From Fistulifera solaris (Eukaryota > Bacillariophyta > Bacillariophyceae > Naviculales > Stauroneidaceae), in NCBI GenBank assembly GCA_030295235.1, contig AP026144.1, positions 372,001 to 436,000 on the forward strand: DNA of 64,000 bases. The letters are read 5' to 3'. The position numbers were made by a program, and so were the translations under genes. This document shows positions 44,630 through 58,200 of this stretch, piece by piece; the first letter of the stretch is position 1, and the number at the start of each line of letters is the position of its first letter. The notes under the pieces were generated by a model. The model saw only the letters and a program-made list of their open reading frames with translations, was not told where the DNA came from and made no database searches.

Positions 44630-45709
44630 GATTGGCTCTCGTTTCGTGGTCGACAACCTATGTGCCTGTTCTCCTCTCCCGAATCAAATTGCACAAAACC
44701 TGCGCAGCTCTCGTGCACGTCCCGTCGCTTCTATTGTCCAAGTTTTGGAAGCGAGTACGAATCAGCTTTGATGTCACGATAGTTTAAACTCTTTTTTGTG
44801 CTTTTGATGACATCGAGACGCTTTTGGTGGATTCGTTCTTTTATTCAAACGGGCAGGACACGATTGTGTTGCGTACGATGTCTTAGCCCACACTATGCCG
44901 CATAAAGTACAACGTTGGCGGGAAAAGTCAATCAAATCGCGAGAAGCAACTTTCATAGGTGGCGGTGAGACTAAGGTTGCATTCAATTGAACCTAAGTTG
45001 CAAAAGCAAGTTTGTATTTGAATTGATGTAGTTGTGTATGCTTAATCCAACCACTTGTGTTGTCGTTTTCTGCCCGCAAACAGATTAACTATTTTCGAAT
45101 GCCGCCCCTCCATCAATTCAGCGTCTATTATGGTTTGGGGAGCCGCTTGATAGTCCGATGCTTTTCACGAATAATAAGAGATAAGGGAAGGAAAAGCGAC
45201 CAATGGCACGGTGACACCGTAGGCGATTGATCACGCGGTTAATCGCATGTTTAGTCACCAGAGCCTTGAGCTATACAGGATGTCTGATCTGCTAGCTTTG
45301 CAAGCATGACGTTTCTTGATCGAATCATCACAACTGCTTCTAGCAAATTGTTTAAATGTGCGCTTCAGATCAAGTTCTTTATGTCTGATTTCAAAATGCG
45401 GATCGTTGCCACAACAAATTACTGTGGACCCAAGTGTAGACGACCTTTCGCCACGACTGATTTCAGTCATGAGTCATGTTGTTTTTTGGTGAGACAGCTA
45501 AGGTTTGCCTCATTCCCCTTTCTTCAGCAAGCTGCGTACGCTACATTTGAATTTACCTCCAGCTCCATTTGTATCAATGATTCTTTTTATAATCCTACAG
45601 TCAATTCCAAATTGCCACTCAAAAATTACTCCGTAAAGAGATGTGTTCGTTTCATGCAAAAGACTAACTATGTGCAAATTGAATTGACGACGGCGTCTAG
45701 TAATAAAAA
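44630..45709. other. Intergenic region
   Basis: About 1.1 kb containing palindrome copy 5 at 45455-45468. No supported gene; short frames look random. Confidence 0.55.
45455..45468. repeat. GACTGA..TCAGTC palindrome, copy 5
   Basis: GACTGATTTCAGTC, identical to copy 4, followed by ATGAGTCATG, which holds an AP-1/bZIP-like TGAGTCA core. Confidence 0.55.
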
Positions 45710-47320
45710 CTAGCATTCAAAACAGCACGGGCAGATGACGGTTGACAGATTTCCTTTGCAATCGGACTTCATCTTTTCAAACTGCGGCCATATCGTCGTA
45801 CAAAGCGTTTCGTCTGCTGGACCCAAGGATCCCGTCAGCGCGGAGTTATTGTGCAAAAACAGCTTCTGCAAGTTGGTCCACTCGTATCCGAACGATTCAG
45901 GTATCTCACCACTTAATTGGTTGTTGTGTAAAAACAAGTGAGACAGAGAATTATTCCTGGGGGGATCAATCGCTGGCAGTGTACCCGTAAGTTCGTTAAA
46001 GTCGAGATATAGATAGACCAAGCTAGCGCTGCCAAAGTAGCTTCCAGGGATTTTGCCAGTGAGGGTGTTCCAATACACGTTGAAGTGCTCAAGCGCTGGT
46101 GGTATGGGATCCGGCAAGCGTCCACTGAAGTTCGAATTCACGGCTTCTAAATGCGTAAGTTCTGGTAATTCCGACAGCCACGAAGGGAGACTTCCTACCA
46201 AAAAATTGTTACTCAGTCGTATTTCGGTCAAATTCATTGCTGGGCTGGAGTTTGCGAATAGCTCAAAGGGTCCTTCGAGTAAGTTGTCGGACAAATCCAC
46301 AGTTTTTAGGGAGGGGATAGACCAAAGCGAAGGAGGAATGAGTCCTGTTATATTGTTTTTGGACAAATCGACATGGTATAAGCTTCGCATCTGGTCGAAA
46401 ACAGTGGTTGAGATCGTGCCAGTTATGTAGTTGTCCGTCAAATTGAGCCATTGAAGTTTAGAAAGATGACCCAACTCGCTGGGTAGGGTGCCAGTCAAGT
46501 TGTTGAAGGGCATGTGAAGAGTAATGACTGCTTCGTCATCTTCGCTGCAAGAGACTCCTGCCCACTGACACTCGGACGTGTCTCGAATCAGAAATGTCTC
46601 GTTATCGGAATCAAACCACTGGTCACCGTTTAACGAATAATAGAATAGGACCAGTACATATCGCTGTATTACCCAAAACGAACCTTCTCGGATCACGTCT
46701 TCACGGAGAAGATCTTGAAACAGCATCCACTGGCGGGCTTGGTAATAATGGGATGTTTGGTTGAGTGTCAAATTATCATAATCCGGTGTAACTGTTCGCA
46801 AAGTAGCATCTAACAGCGCGATGGTTTCCGGAGGAGGAACTGTATTCAAAGGATCCCCCGCCGGTGTTCGTAGAGAAGGTCGTGAAGTTGGAAAATTCAG
46901 CAAAGGACTCGTCGTGGGTATATTCGGCGAGGCCGCTATCGCTTCTGGCCCGCTCACCGCCGAAGGATCGTCCATGGGCGCGGTAGCAACAACCACTATT
47001 GCAATGATGACTCCTGTCACCAGAATACAGCCGACGAGAATCAAAACAAGATTCCTCTTCAAAAATCGCTCGCACGCTCGTTTCTTCGACGGTGCGCTTT
47101 GTGCTGTTTCCGGTATGATGGTACTTCCCGGCAGAATCGCTCCTACTGAGGACGGAGCTTCACTGCGCGGTCCATTCCGAACACTGTTAGCAACATTCGA
47201 TACTTCGGAAGGGGAGCGAGGGCCTCGGGTAGTGTTATTGGGGAGAACGAAGCCGGGCGCAATCGAACTGGTGTCGGATCGGTCTTCATGAATTGTTTTC
47301 AAAAATTGGTCTTGTTGCAT
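45710..47320 (-). CDS. Leucine-rich-repeat type II membrane protein
   Basis: 536 aa, intact, with ATG at 47320. Residues 1-85 are cytoplasmic and Ser/Arg-rich. One TM helix spans ~90-112 (LVLILVGCILVTGVIIAIVVV). The exterior has a Ser/Pro linker, a helical cap with DQWFDSDNETFL and a Cys pair (CQWAGVSC), then about nine LRRs of plant type (LxxLxLxxNxLTGxLPxxLG), for example LNLTDNYITGTI and LFLHNNQLSGEIPESFG. Many N-glycosylation sequons are present. The C-terminal cap ends CPCCFEC. This layout is common in diatoms, where such proteins are thought to bind ligands at the surface. There is no kinase domain, so a partner would be needed for signalling. Confidence 0.88.
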   Translation of the reverse strand: MQQDQFLKTIHEDRSDTSSIAPGFVLPNNTTRGPRSPSEVSNVANSVRNGPRSEAPSSVGAILPGSTIIPETAQSAPSKKRACERFLKRNLVLILVGCILVTGVIIAIVVVATAPMDDPSAVSGPEAIAASPNIPTTSPLLNFPTSRPSLRTPAGDPLNTVPPPETIALLDATLRTVTPDYDNLTLNQTSHYYQARQWMLFQDLLREDVIREGSFWVIQRYVLVLFYYSLNGDQWFDSDNETFLIRDTSECQWAGVSCSEDDEAVITLHMPFNNLTGTLPSELGHLSKLQWLNLTDNYITGTISTTVFDQMRSLYHVDLSKNNITGLIPPSLWSIPSLKTVDLSDNLLEGPFELFANSSPAMNLTEIRLSNNFLVGSLPSWLSELPELTHLEAVNSNFSGRLPDPIPPALEHFNVYWNTLTGKIPGSYFGSASLVYLYLDFNELTGTLPAIDPPRNNSLSHLFLHNNQLSGEIPESFGYEWTNLQKLFLHNNSALTGSLGPADETLCTTIWPQFEKMKSDCKGNLSTVICPCCFEC

Positions 47321-48099
47321 CGTCCGTGTTATCTAATCAATGTGATCATTCAGTAGTTGTGCAAATCTGAACGTCAACACGCTTATTGCCTGTCTGTTTT
47401 GAACGAAACGAAGACCAAACGGCTTCGATAATTTCCTTGTTTGTTATCGTGCCAGATTGCGTTTTTTGCGTTACAACTCACCACCACATCCATTTCGAAT
47501 TTTTTTTGCGATGCAGCGCGATTATGGGGAGGACGTGTGCGCTGGGACACAATCCTCTACAGTAACGTGGAGTCTATTTACCGCTTGGAGTACAGTATGT
47601 ATGACGTATCTCTCAACGGTTTCTTGCCGACGGTTTCGTTGCATGTGAAAAGACACGGTAAAAAAGGCAATCGAAAAAGATGCACGATCGCTGTGTAAAG
47701 TTGAGTGTGCCAGGGAACAGGACACCCGAAGGTACAAGTAAACTAGCTTCGTTCGTCGTCATCCTCAGTTCTCCGAAGTTCAATTCCACAAACTTCCGTC
47801 AGCATTGAATTCCGAAAAACTACCAGGGACATTCCAGCAAGCCGAGACTAACACAGAGTTCAATCGTGTCAAAGACGCACTGAAAGTATCCCCTCAGAAT
47901 ATCAGTTAGTCTTTCGAGGAAGTGAGACGGCTGTCGTAGCTAGAATCTGGAAAGAGAGAACAGACAGGGTTCTTGTTGGTTGAGAATGATCTCTAGGTTC
48001 TACGTTTAATGATGGAGGAGCGCCTGAATTCGGAGCATTCCTTTTACTATCCAAAAATGTATTCTATACAATAATTACATACAAAGACTCGGGAGCAAT
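47321..48099. other. Intergenic region
   Basis: About 780 bp upstream of the LRR gene. No supported gene or repeat. Confidence 0.55.
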
Positions 48100-48585
48100 T
48101 CATTCATTTGTTTCCGCGATTGATTCCGAGTGGAGATTGGCTAAATGAAACAAGCTTCGGACGACGACATGCAATGAAAGAACCGTGATGAATAGCACCA
48201 TGACAAGAAAAGCACCTTCCAAACAGCCTGCGGCACTCAGAACAAGAAGAAGGACAGAGACACAATCGGGAATGGTCTTTATATATTCGCCCTGGACCGT
48301 TTTGCGAAATAGTCGAGAAGCAATGATCCACAGGCCGATGCACCAATTGACCGTATATTGATGTAGATTCTCGGAATTATGCCCAACGTTAAACTGAATC
48401 ACCAGCAGCAGAGACAGTATCGTCCTGACAATAACACGGGCCATGGCACCTTTGTAAAAAGGCGCATCTACTCTGTGTGATTCGCAACCTTCGCTAGTAT
48501 CCTTCCTTAGAAACGGCTCATTTAACTGCTCTTGTATCATCTTATCCCCAACAAAAGAACTCGTGGAGAAATCTGAACTCCACAT
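48100..48585 (-). CDS. Small multi-pass membrane protein of unknown function
   Basis: 161 aa, ATG at 48585. A polar N-terminus (~45 residues) is followed by three hydrophobic segments at about 50-67 (VIVRTILSLLLVIQF), 78-92 (NWCIGLWIIASRLF) and 106-140 (CVSVLLLVLSAAGCLEGAFL and onward, perhaps two helices). There is no signal peptide or recognised domain. The frame is intact and membrane-protein-like, which supports it being real. Confidence 0.6.
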   Translation of the reverse strand: MWSSDFSTSSFVGDKMIQEQLNEPFLRKDTSEGCESHRVDAPFYKGAMARVIVRTILSLLLVIQFNVGHNSENLHQYTVNWCIGLWIIASRLFRKTVQGEYIKTIPDCVSVLLLVLSAAGCLEGAFLVMVLFITVLSLHVVVRSLFHLANLHSESIAETNE

Positions 48586-49224
48586 GAGACGCTTGGAGAG
48601 TCTATTATAGGTGAAAGAACAGTTGGGGTGCGATGAAAATGGATGGGCGTCGTTTGTGTGTATCTATTGTTCCTCGAATCAAGTGCCGTTTTCAACACTT
48701 CAAATTCGCAGCGCCGCTGTTGTCGGATGATCCAGTAATGTCGAAGAAGCGAAAGAGTTGCTGCCTTAGCGGTCGACTTTCGCCATGGTCGTCCGCTTCT
48801 TTATGCGTTACTCTTCGCATTTCGTTTTTGGTTGGTGTCGATGAACAGTGAACCGGTGCATGGCAGGCGCTCCGTTTTCCGTTGCTACTTGGATGTATAG
48901 CTCATACAAAGTATAGAACGAATTCTTTTCCGTTAAAGTGGATGGGAGTTGTGAGACGTCTGGGCTTGGCACGAACCTTTGTGAAGCCAGAAAACGTCCA
49001 AAATCTTTGGAAGGTCGACGCGACGAGTGCAGTCAATGAACATAACAGAAAGTTCTGGTTTACTGATATTTACAAACAACAAGCACATAGCTCTTGCTTA
49101 TTATCTCTTGAAACAAATTCAGCGTCTCTTTATTATTATCTCACGGTGACGAGTATTCGTGCTTTACACGCGAAGTAGTTCTTTTTCTTTTTCTCGAGCA
49201 CGATCTGCAGCATCACCCATCGTC
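48586..49224. promoter_or_regulatory. Divergent promoter region upstream of the BIG/UBR4 gene
   Basis: About 640 bp shared by the divergent small membrane protein and the giant gene. No distinctive motif or gene was seen. Confidence 0.45.
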
Positions 49225-52200
49225 ATGGCGGGAACGAAACGTCGTAGAGGAGGGTAAGTGCTGTCTTTTAATAAAGGTTCTTTTGTGTTCGTCAAGTTAA
49301 CTCTTACTTCTCCGAAGCTCCAAGAAAGCCGCGGTCCATAAAGTGTCTTCCGTTTCTCCGGTGAATCGCTTGATTGCACGACTCTTGCAATGGCAGAAGG
49401 AATCTCCCACGGCGGTAGAACGTCTTTGGAACGACGAATCTCCCGTGCAATTTCTGTCGGAAGACTTTCGAGCAACTTCCGAACCCAACAAGGATGCTGT
49501 TGATGCGGAAGATACCCTCGGATACGTTCTGTTGCTAGCGGCGCAAACTCTGGAACGTCTCACTAGTCGTGAAAATAGTGCGGTCAATATGGCGTGGTTG
49601 GCTTTTGCGGTAGCGCCCTTGGCGTGTCCGCCCTCAGATTCCTGGTCAACGAAAACGGCTCGCCATGTGGCGGGTCGTGCCTTTCTGGCCAGCGTTGGCG
49701 GCGCACATCAAGCCCTCGCCCAGATGGTCGCCCACCCATCGAGCGATGAACGCACCGCCATGGCGATGTTGGCCGCCATTCTGACTCTGGATACGGCATT
49801 CTCTTCTGCGGGAATCAAAGACAGTACTAATTCCTCGCGACAAGCCCGACAGGTTTGGGAACGGTCACGAGCAGCTTTGCGACTTCATGCAGAGAAGTAC
49901 TGGCTCGAGAAGGAGCAAAGCGAGATGGACGATTCGACTGTTTGGGACGCAAAGATGGAAGCATGCTGGTCTTGTATTCATGAGGAAATGGTTGCCGTCC
50001 AAAGTCTTCACGATTCATTTGCTCAAGCGATCGACATTTTTTATTTGATAACGGATCACAGCACTGTTTCTAGTCGGTGGGTAGCAATGGCGTTGACGAT
50101 ACGTGGTGAGCCGCATTGGTTGGAGACGAGTATTGTCTTGCTGGAGGGGCCCTGGATGGAATACTGGTCTTGTCCTGTGATCAGTGATGTCATAGCCCAG
50201 CAAGAGGCTTCTTCGACGTCCATTCGAAAGCGCGGAACAAATGATCCTGTAGAGAATGGAACGCTATACGAACTATTCGGGCCTGCTGTCGCGGTCATGC
50301 TGGTATCGAAAATGGTGCAATTCTTTCGGACGATCAACAAAAGTATTGAGCGCAAATTCAAAGGCAATCTTTACGTCTATATGAATGCTTGTTGGTCGCA
50401 ACGCATTGATAATAAGCAAGACCCACGCGACACCGGTGCCATGCTTTTGTATCGACTGTTGGATGTCCATCGTCGATGCTTGGATGAAATGCAGATACCG
50501 GTTGTAAACGACGATGACGCCATTGAAAGCACGGAGGCCCCTGGGAGCTACTATCCTTTCATAAGCGATGTCTTGGAGCAATTATCAACCGCAATTTCGA
50601 GTTCCCCCTCTCTTTCACACGAGGCTCAGGTTCAAGTCAGAAGCGCTTTGGACGGATTGGCCGTCGCCTTCATATTCCGTCACCAACAAAACGCAAAAGT
50701 GATAGATGCACGTCTCCTGCAATTCGCGATGTTGCAGGTCGTTAGAGCGCTAAACATATCTCGTGGCTCTAATGAAAGTGCGTCGTCGTTGTCGAAAAAA
50801 TCTTCGATGCTGCCATTACCAGTACCCGCATTCTCAAAAACGAAAAGCCAAAAGAAAAAGCATAGCACAAAAAGTACTTATGCTGGGATGTTTTCTACAG
50901 ATTACGGCCCTCCGCATAGAGGTGACGCGAAGCTTGCTTTATTTCTGCGGGCGATTTCCTCCGTTGGTTCATGGGATGCACGCTGCTCGGAATTTCTCTC
51001 TATCCTGTTGAATCTTATCGCTCTTTTGTATGATACAAGAAATTTGGAGTATCCAACCACTTTGACGCGAAAAGCTTGGATTGTCCCTACAAATAATTCT
51101 TCTCCTCGTTCTCACTCGCGCAACTCTTGGACAGGAAAACGGCGCAAAGTAGAGAGCGAGGAATTTGATCGCGTAGCCTCTGCTCCATCATCGTGGTCTA
51201 GAATGACTGCTACCAGAACATTAGTTTGCTCAACTACTCTCGATGCTCTATCGCTTTGTTTGCGATTTTCCCATAATGACCTCAGTCTATCACAATTGCA
51301 GAAACTCTTCAGATCAAGCTTGAGTGTTGAACATGTTTTCATGTTTATTCGTTTGAGCAATTTGCTCCCTTGTGTCTTGCCAGGCACGCTTGTTGATGCT
51401 CAGCCCGTACGTGAAGATGCAGGACACGAAGATATTTCTTATACTGACGGGGAGAACAAGTTATGGTAGGTTCAGAATCGTCTTGGTGAAAAATGATGTT
51501 AAGATGCTAACTCCCTCTCATGAAGGTCTTCCCACATAAATGCTTGTTTGACATTAGCGCGAGGGCGGATATCTTTTCGAAGTGATGATAGGCACGTTTA
51601 TTTGGGCCCGTGGAGGGTGAATATTTTGAAAGAAATCTCTAGTCTTTGTGGATGCCGGGGAATAATGTGGCCGCTGTGGCTACCGCCGCCTCTTCGTGTA
51701 ACCGTGGCTGCGAATCTGGTGTGCGAAAATTCTGAGCCAGGTTGCTGCGATGCCGAGCTTTTTATTGTGAACGGCGCGCTTCTGTCGATCGAAGAAGTTC
51801 TGAATTCGTTTGCAACTTGGCGGTTTCGAGACCCCAGCAGAGAACACGCGATGGTGTGCAATGCGTACGACGAAGTGCTTTTGTCGCTTGAGGACGCGCG
51901 ATTGATCTTATGCGCCCTATGCCGTCTAGACAGAGACAGTCAACGCGATTTTTTCACGAAGTTGACACGGATTGTTCGTCAATGGATTGAAACTATCTAT
52001 GAGCGATCCGGCGACTTCACACAGTTGAAAGATAATTATGAGGCGTCGGGATTCGTGTCGCGTATTACTACATTTGTCTCAAATGTATATTTTCTTTGCG
52101 ATCTGGAGTTGATGTAAGACGCGAGTTATTTGAACTTGTTGGTTCGTCCCAAACTTCATCTGTGTTGAAGTTGAGACAAAGTCCACAATACTGTGCGGAA

Positions 52201-55200
52201 AAGAGTTTTATGGGGGTTCTAGGAAATTGGAAAATTATGGACGATGTTTCGTCTAAAATAATGCTTGAAGATGTTGATCCCATAGCACAGGAATCGATGA
52301 GGCATGTTCTTGAGGAAGCCTTTCGTCTTGGATTTTCGACGGGTCAGACTGACAACGGGCATTTAGTTTATTCCGCTTGGAACGGTTTGGGGAAAAGCGA
52401 TCTGTGGAGTATGAAGGAAGAGATCGCTTCAATTTCTCAACGATTTGTTTTTGATGCATCTAAAGTACCGTCCGTGATCCTCGAACTCCGAGATGATCTT
52501 TGTTTAGTCAAACGGCTTCTCCGCAGAATATATCTGAACGCATCTTCAACATCTCCACTTATGGCTGCCGTCGATAGTCAAATGAGATCTGATTTTGGAA
52601 ACAAAACAGAATTGTCGCTTAAGATCGGATCATGTTTACTTGCTATGATTAACAAGGCGTCCGCATTGGTAGAGATTTTGGTAGGGAATGAGATGGGCGA
52701 AGCTTTATCGATGTCATCTCAACTCCCTTCTCTTGTTCATACATTGGCGACATACGTTTGCTTTGCTGCATCATCTTGCACAATACCCAAAAAAGATTTT
52801 TTCTCTGCGTTTGGTCAAAAGCGAAAACGAGGGAATTCTACGGAGAGTGATACGAGCGTCTCGGACGACGATACTTCTGAGGTTGGCAATGCCGAACCGA
52901 CAGATTCTTTGCAGAGTTTCCAAGACATCTGTGCTCAAATAGGCGCTAGTCCTGTCTACCCAGATTGGCTTGACATGGATTGCAATTTATTGGATCGAAC
53001 AAACCCTGACATGGCGTTGGACATTGCAGAAAAAGCTAACATGTGCATTACGTCATTGGTAACGGTTTGCATTCGCGAAGTGAAAGCTCGTCAAGCTATT
53101 GTCCTTGCTGGCGAAAAATCTTTTCTACCTGACCTTGATTTACCTATCATCGAACTCTGTTGGTTGGACCGGTTCTGGGATGAAAGCTCATCCTTTTTCG
53201 GGAGCCGTGCTCAGATTTCCGTGCAGGATAGCGAAGGAATGTGTGTATTACTAAGCCAGCACTTAGGGATCGAGACCGTTGATATGCGCTTTGCCGTTGA
53301 AATTCTATCTTCTAAGATTCGTGGCAGTCAATCCATGACATCGTTTACATGCGGTGCTTCTCAACGCGTAAATGGAAAGTTGGCTGATTTTTTGCGTCGA
53401 AACGGTGTGGGTACGATTGCCTTAAGTACTCAAATGCTGCGAGCGACTTGTGAGTGGGAAATACTTCTTGCTCGGGGACTCGCTCCTGCTTGTCTAGGGC
53501 ACGATGAGGTTCTAGGTGTTTCCGCTAGGTCCAGACAGCCCTTTCTTGAAGCAATGCGATGGATGAACGCGCTGTCTGGAGCTATCGACTGTTTCGCTCC
53601 AGTGGTAGCTTTGATTTACTTTGGAGTCCACCGAGAAAGGGATGTACGGGCCATACGACGATCCTCGGACATTCAGATTGATGATTTGGAAAGAAACTAT
53701 GAGTGTTTCAGGAGTTCTATTGACTGCGCTGATGTACCCATTTCTTTGAAGAAGTCGGTGCACGAGACGCTAGCAGTGTTATCTGTTCTTCCTTCATCAG
53801 TGTGCGCGAGCTCGTTAGCGGTGGAAATATTTACTGAAGAAAATTCTTTTTGCGTTTGAAAATCGACACTTGCCTGTTGAAGGCACTTTGTATTCTAAAC
53901 GAATGGCCAGTGCCAGAGAGGTTTACGGGTCGGGAATTATTGTGTCGAAGCGTTGTAGACAGGTTGGTTCTTTTCATGGAAAACGCGCTAAGCGAACAGA
54001 AAAGCTCGAGCGATACAGCCTCCTGCGATACGCTGTTGTCAGCTCTTTGTGGTTTTGAGTCTCCCAAGACAACAACACTTGAAAGGGTACAGTTTGATAT
54101 GAGGATTTTGAAAGAAGTTATACGAAGATCTGTATGTCACACTGGAGATCACAGAAACATATTTGAAATCGAAAATTTCGGCTTGCTTCGCTGTCTCACG
54201 AACTTGATAAAGTCGAGTCTCCCAAGCAACCGATCACGTATCTTTTCGTTGAAAAGGTAACAATGGTTTTAAGAAATTTATTAGAGGATGACGATGAGGA
54301 TGGACGAGTATCATCCGTAATGGGAATTTTGAAAGAATGGGACGACGATGCACTCCGTAGTCTTTTTACTAGATGACGTTTGCTTCAGCTCTCAAAGTGA
54401 AAGTGGGAACGCACTGTCTATGGAACTCCAGACGAAACTGTGTTCCTTTTTTCAGTCGTCCTTCTTTGTAAGGGAGGCCTGTATTTCGGATATCGAACGT
54501 CGAAGATGATTACAAAGACCCTATTGGAATCCTTCAAGATTTGGTGGAAAAATTCACTGCACGCAAGGGTTCGAATTCTCAACTTACTTCTAGTACATTC
54601 GACGGTTACTAGAGAACTACATTTAGTTGGAGAAGCACTAATGGCATTTCACGAGGAGAGTAAGCTGCTTTCTACAAGAGACTTCTGCTACTGTTTTATA
54701 TTTGTTTCCTCTCTTCAAAAATGTTTAGAAGGGAGGGTCAGCGCAGACACTGGGACGGAGGAAAGAATGCTCGCTACACTTCCTTCGGTTTGCACCTATG
54801 TCGCGTTCTCAGATTTCCAAGAGCAGCATTGGTGTACGTTTGTTTCACGTCTCTTCACCCCCCAAATTTTTTCTCACATTTTGTTATCCACTTTTGCAGA
54901 CCAATGCTTTACTTGTGGCTTGGTCGGCGACCGAGGATGTTGCTCGTTGTGCGCCCTTGTTTGTCACAGAGGCCATGACGTTTCCTACGCACGCAAGAGT
55001 TCTTTTTTCTGTGATTGTGGAGCTGAACAACCCAGCAATGGGGACACGTCGAGAGTCAGATGCAGGTGTTTAAGCGCTGTTTCAAAAGTTGAAATAGATG
55101 AACTTCAGGCGGTAAAGCGTCAAAGTGTCTACAAATATTTGTTAAAGCCAAAGGATGAGGAGGGCATGATTACGTCGGCGTTCGTGGAACGTCTTGTTTC

Positions 55201-58200
55201 GTTGTACCGAAAAGAGTGCATATCTGCCTTAAGCTTATTTAAAAGGAAATCTGGATTCAAGGAAAGGTCGAAGGAAATTATCATGAGCCTCGCAAACGAT
55301 CTTAAAGCAGAATTGAACTCGCCTGCTTCGTTGACCTCGCGAGACTGGCTCTATCAAAGATCTGGATGGAATTGCTCTGTGCTGAGCACATCATTAAAAA
55401 GCCGGAGCGGTTCGTCCAATTTCAATGGAACTATCTCTCTTATGGAACAGCCTTGCTTTTCCTTTTTAGAGAAGATTCTCTCCGTGTAACCTTGTCCTCG
55501 TCAAGACAAACTTATCTTTCCGAAAAGAGGATCAAGCGACGAGCGGTTCAGGCCGATTCAAGGGGAAGACTGTTTATTGGAGAATCTTACTCCGTTCTAA
55601 TCTGTAACGGTTTTGCGGTATGTCGCTTCTTTCAACACCAATCAAATATTGTTGCAGCTAGTTCACGACAAGCCCTTGGAATAATAAAGTCAATACCAAT
55701 TCCTTTTGAAGCTATTGGTTTACAGCTTGCGCCAGGAAATGAACGAATATGTGCTGTTTGGGGCAGCAATCATATTACAATTTTTGTCATGAAACAGACC
55801 CTTGATGATTATGAACACAGGGTTAATCTTTCCATCAACATTGATGAGGGAGAGGCTTCTCTAGATATATTGAAGTGTCACTGGCTGTATGGATCAGCCC
55901 GGTACCTCGCCGTATCGTGTTGCGAAATGCTGCTTTTCTATGATATTGAGGCTTCGGACAGAACACCAGTTGCCACGCTACGAAGTCCTATCGTGGATGT
56001 AGGTGTTTCCTTGGAAATCGACGATTTCATCAGTGTCCCTATCCAGCATCCAACTAATAAAGGTCAATCATGGGAAGTGTTTGTCGTGCTTAGAGATGGC
56101 ACCTTGTCCAGCACGACTTTAGCAGCTACACATGAGCTTCAACAATTATGTCTACCTTATTCGCAGCTTTCCAGGGGCCAAAGGATGTCAGTTGATTCTA
56201 TTTCTTGCGGAGAGATTCTGACGGCAAATCCTTGTCGGATGCATTTTCTGTCGAAAAGTTCTCTCCTCTTATTTCAGAAAGGGCCGTTCGTGCAAGCGTT
56301 GCATATCAACGACGACGGGAAAGTTGACCACAGTTTCCCACTTCTTCCAAACCGTATAAGTTTGAAGCTATCAGGAAGTCTGACAACGGTTGCGGTCACG
56401 GAATATTCACACTGGTGTGAATTAGGATTAGTTAGCGACGAGTCATCCCAACCCTACTTTCGAGTAACGTGCATCGCTCAACAAGAGTCATCGGATCGAC
56501 AATTTCTAGTGATTGTTGATTTCAACAGTGAGAAGACAAACATCAAAGTGGCAAATCTCACACAGGTCGATGACAGCTCTCTCTGTCAGTCTGAAATAGA
56601 TGTCATAGGTTGTGCTACAATTTCGTTTCCGCTTGTCGAAAGGTCTGGTGACCAGCGGGTTGTGAAGCAGGAGAAAGCGTCCGTTTGCATGGTCTCGGCG
56701 AAAGGATCCTTAATTAGTTTCATGGACGGCTGTTTGATTCCGCTGAAGTTTTCAGTTGACCCTGTCGTGGACCGCAAAGGGAATTTCGAGAGACAACCAG
56801 AGCTTCTCATTGAATCAGACGCTTCTTTGCTATCGTTTGAAAAATTGACATTTATCGAAAGGTGAGCAGGCGCGTGTGAAAGTTATTGTTTTCTCTCGTC
56901 TTTTCTTACTAAAATGCTTACATCGATCAAGTTCGGATGAGATGAAATCGAAACTTTTCCAAGAGATAAACAGTATCGAGCATCCTGAATTTGACGGCTC
57001 TACAGTGAGCATCGTTTCGCCATGTGCGAACATGGTGGTAGTGACTGTCCGTGTCCGGATATCGACAGAAATAGCAACGGTTTCGGGCTCGAATCGGTGG
57101 CACGATTTCCATTTGACCAGGCAAGAAATAATCGCTGGGATACGTTGTGGTGTATATTCGTTTCACATCAACAAAACCTTTTTTGGGAGAAGGAAAGCTA
57201 AAATCGACGGCCTCGAATTGTATGGTGTAGAAAGGGCTTCTATTGATTCCTGGATACCAAATGCAGTGTCCCCATACGACTCATGGCAAACATTAGGCGC
57301 TCTCGAAGGAAAACTGAATAGATCGCAAAGACTATGCCTGGTTCTTCATGGACTGAGCAGTTGCGCGTGTGTCTTCGATTGCCGTGCTACCGCGGCTTGT
57401 GACAATGATATTTTAAGTTATATTACCACTGAGACTTTTCTCAGCGGTGATGCTGAAATGGGTGATGCTTTGAAGCAGATGGTCGCGTCCATATTGGAGG
57501 ACGAGCGCCAAAACCTCCTGGACAACGCTTTGATAGTCTCGTGTCTTGGCCTCCTAGAACAGCTGCACAGTAACTTCTTTGTGCAGCAAACAGGCGGCTC
57601 GGAGTCGAGTATTGTTGTCTGGCGCCGATATCGGCCTATTTTGAGGGCATATCTCAGATGTGTTGCCGCTGTTGCTCGACTACGGCCCAATAATTACTTT
57701 CGGTCGCATGATCGCTTCTCTGGGTCTATCGCTAAACAAATACAAAAGCTCTTGGACGACGAGATCCTTCGTTCGCTGGATAATGCTGAAATCATTTCCG
57801 ACTTCGTTGAGCTTGCCCTTCTCGAATGTGCGGTCGTAAGAAACTTAGGGGAAAATTTTGACTCTCAAAAGAAATTTGCTGATTTCACACTTTTGAAACC
57901 CGTTCTTACCGGCACCAATCAGCTTCTTGTACAAAGAGCCACTCTTGATATTTTGAATTTTTGCAAAAGTATAGTACCGAAAAAAATCTTTCGGAAGAAG
58001 AGACGGATCTTTTCGTCACGGCTCACTCAATGGGCGTTTACTATTGCTGCGATTTTTGCGACAGGCATATAAAGGGTGTTCGCTACGCACTCGAGGACGA
58101 AGATAACCACATTGACCTTTGTCGAAAATGCTACAACGATGCGTATCAGCATGCGAGTACTCTTAAATTTAGCGGTAGTGAAGACGTTGTTTTAGGTCAA

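Noticed and set aside
54440-54640. A choice between two readings of this part of the BIG gene
   Set aside because: Both a single missing T near 54447-54452 and two extra bases near 54500 and 54560 restore the downstream frame. I could not decide, so no precise model is given.
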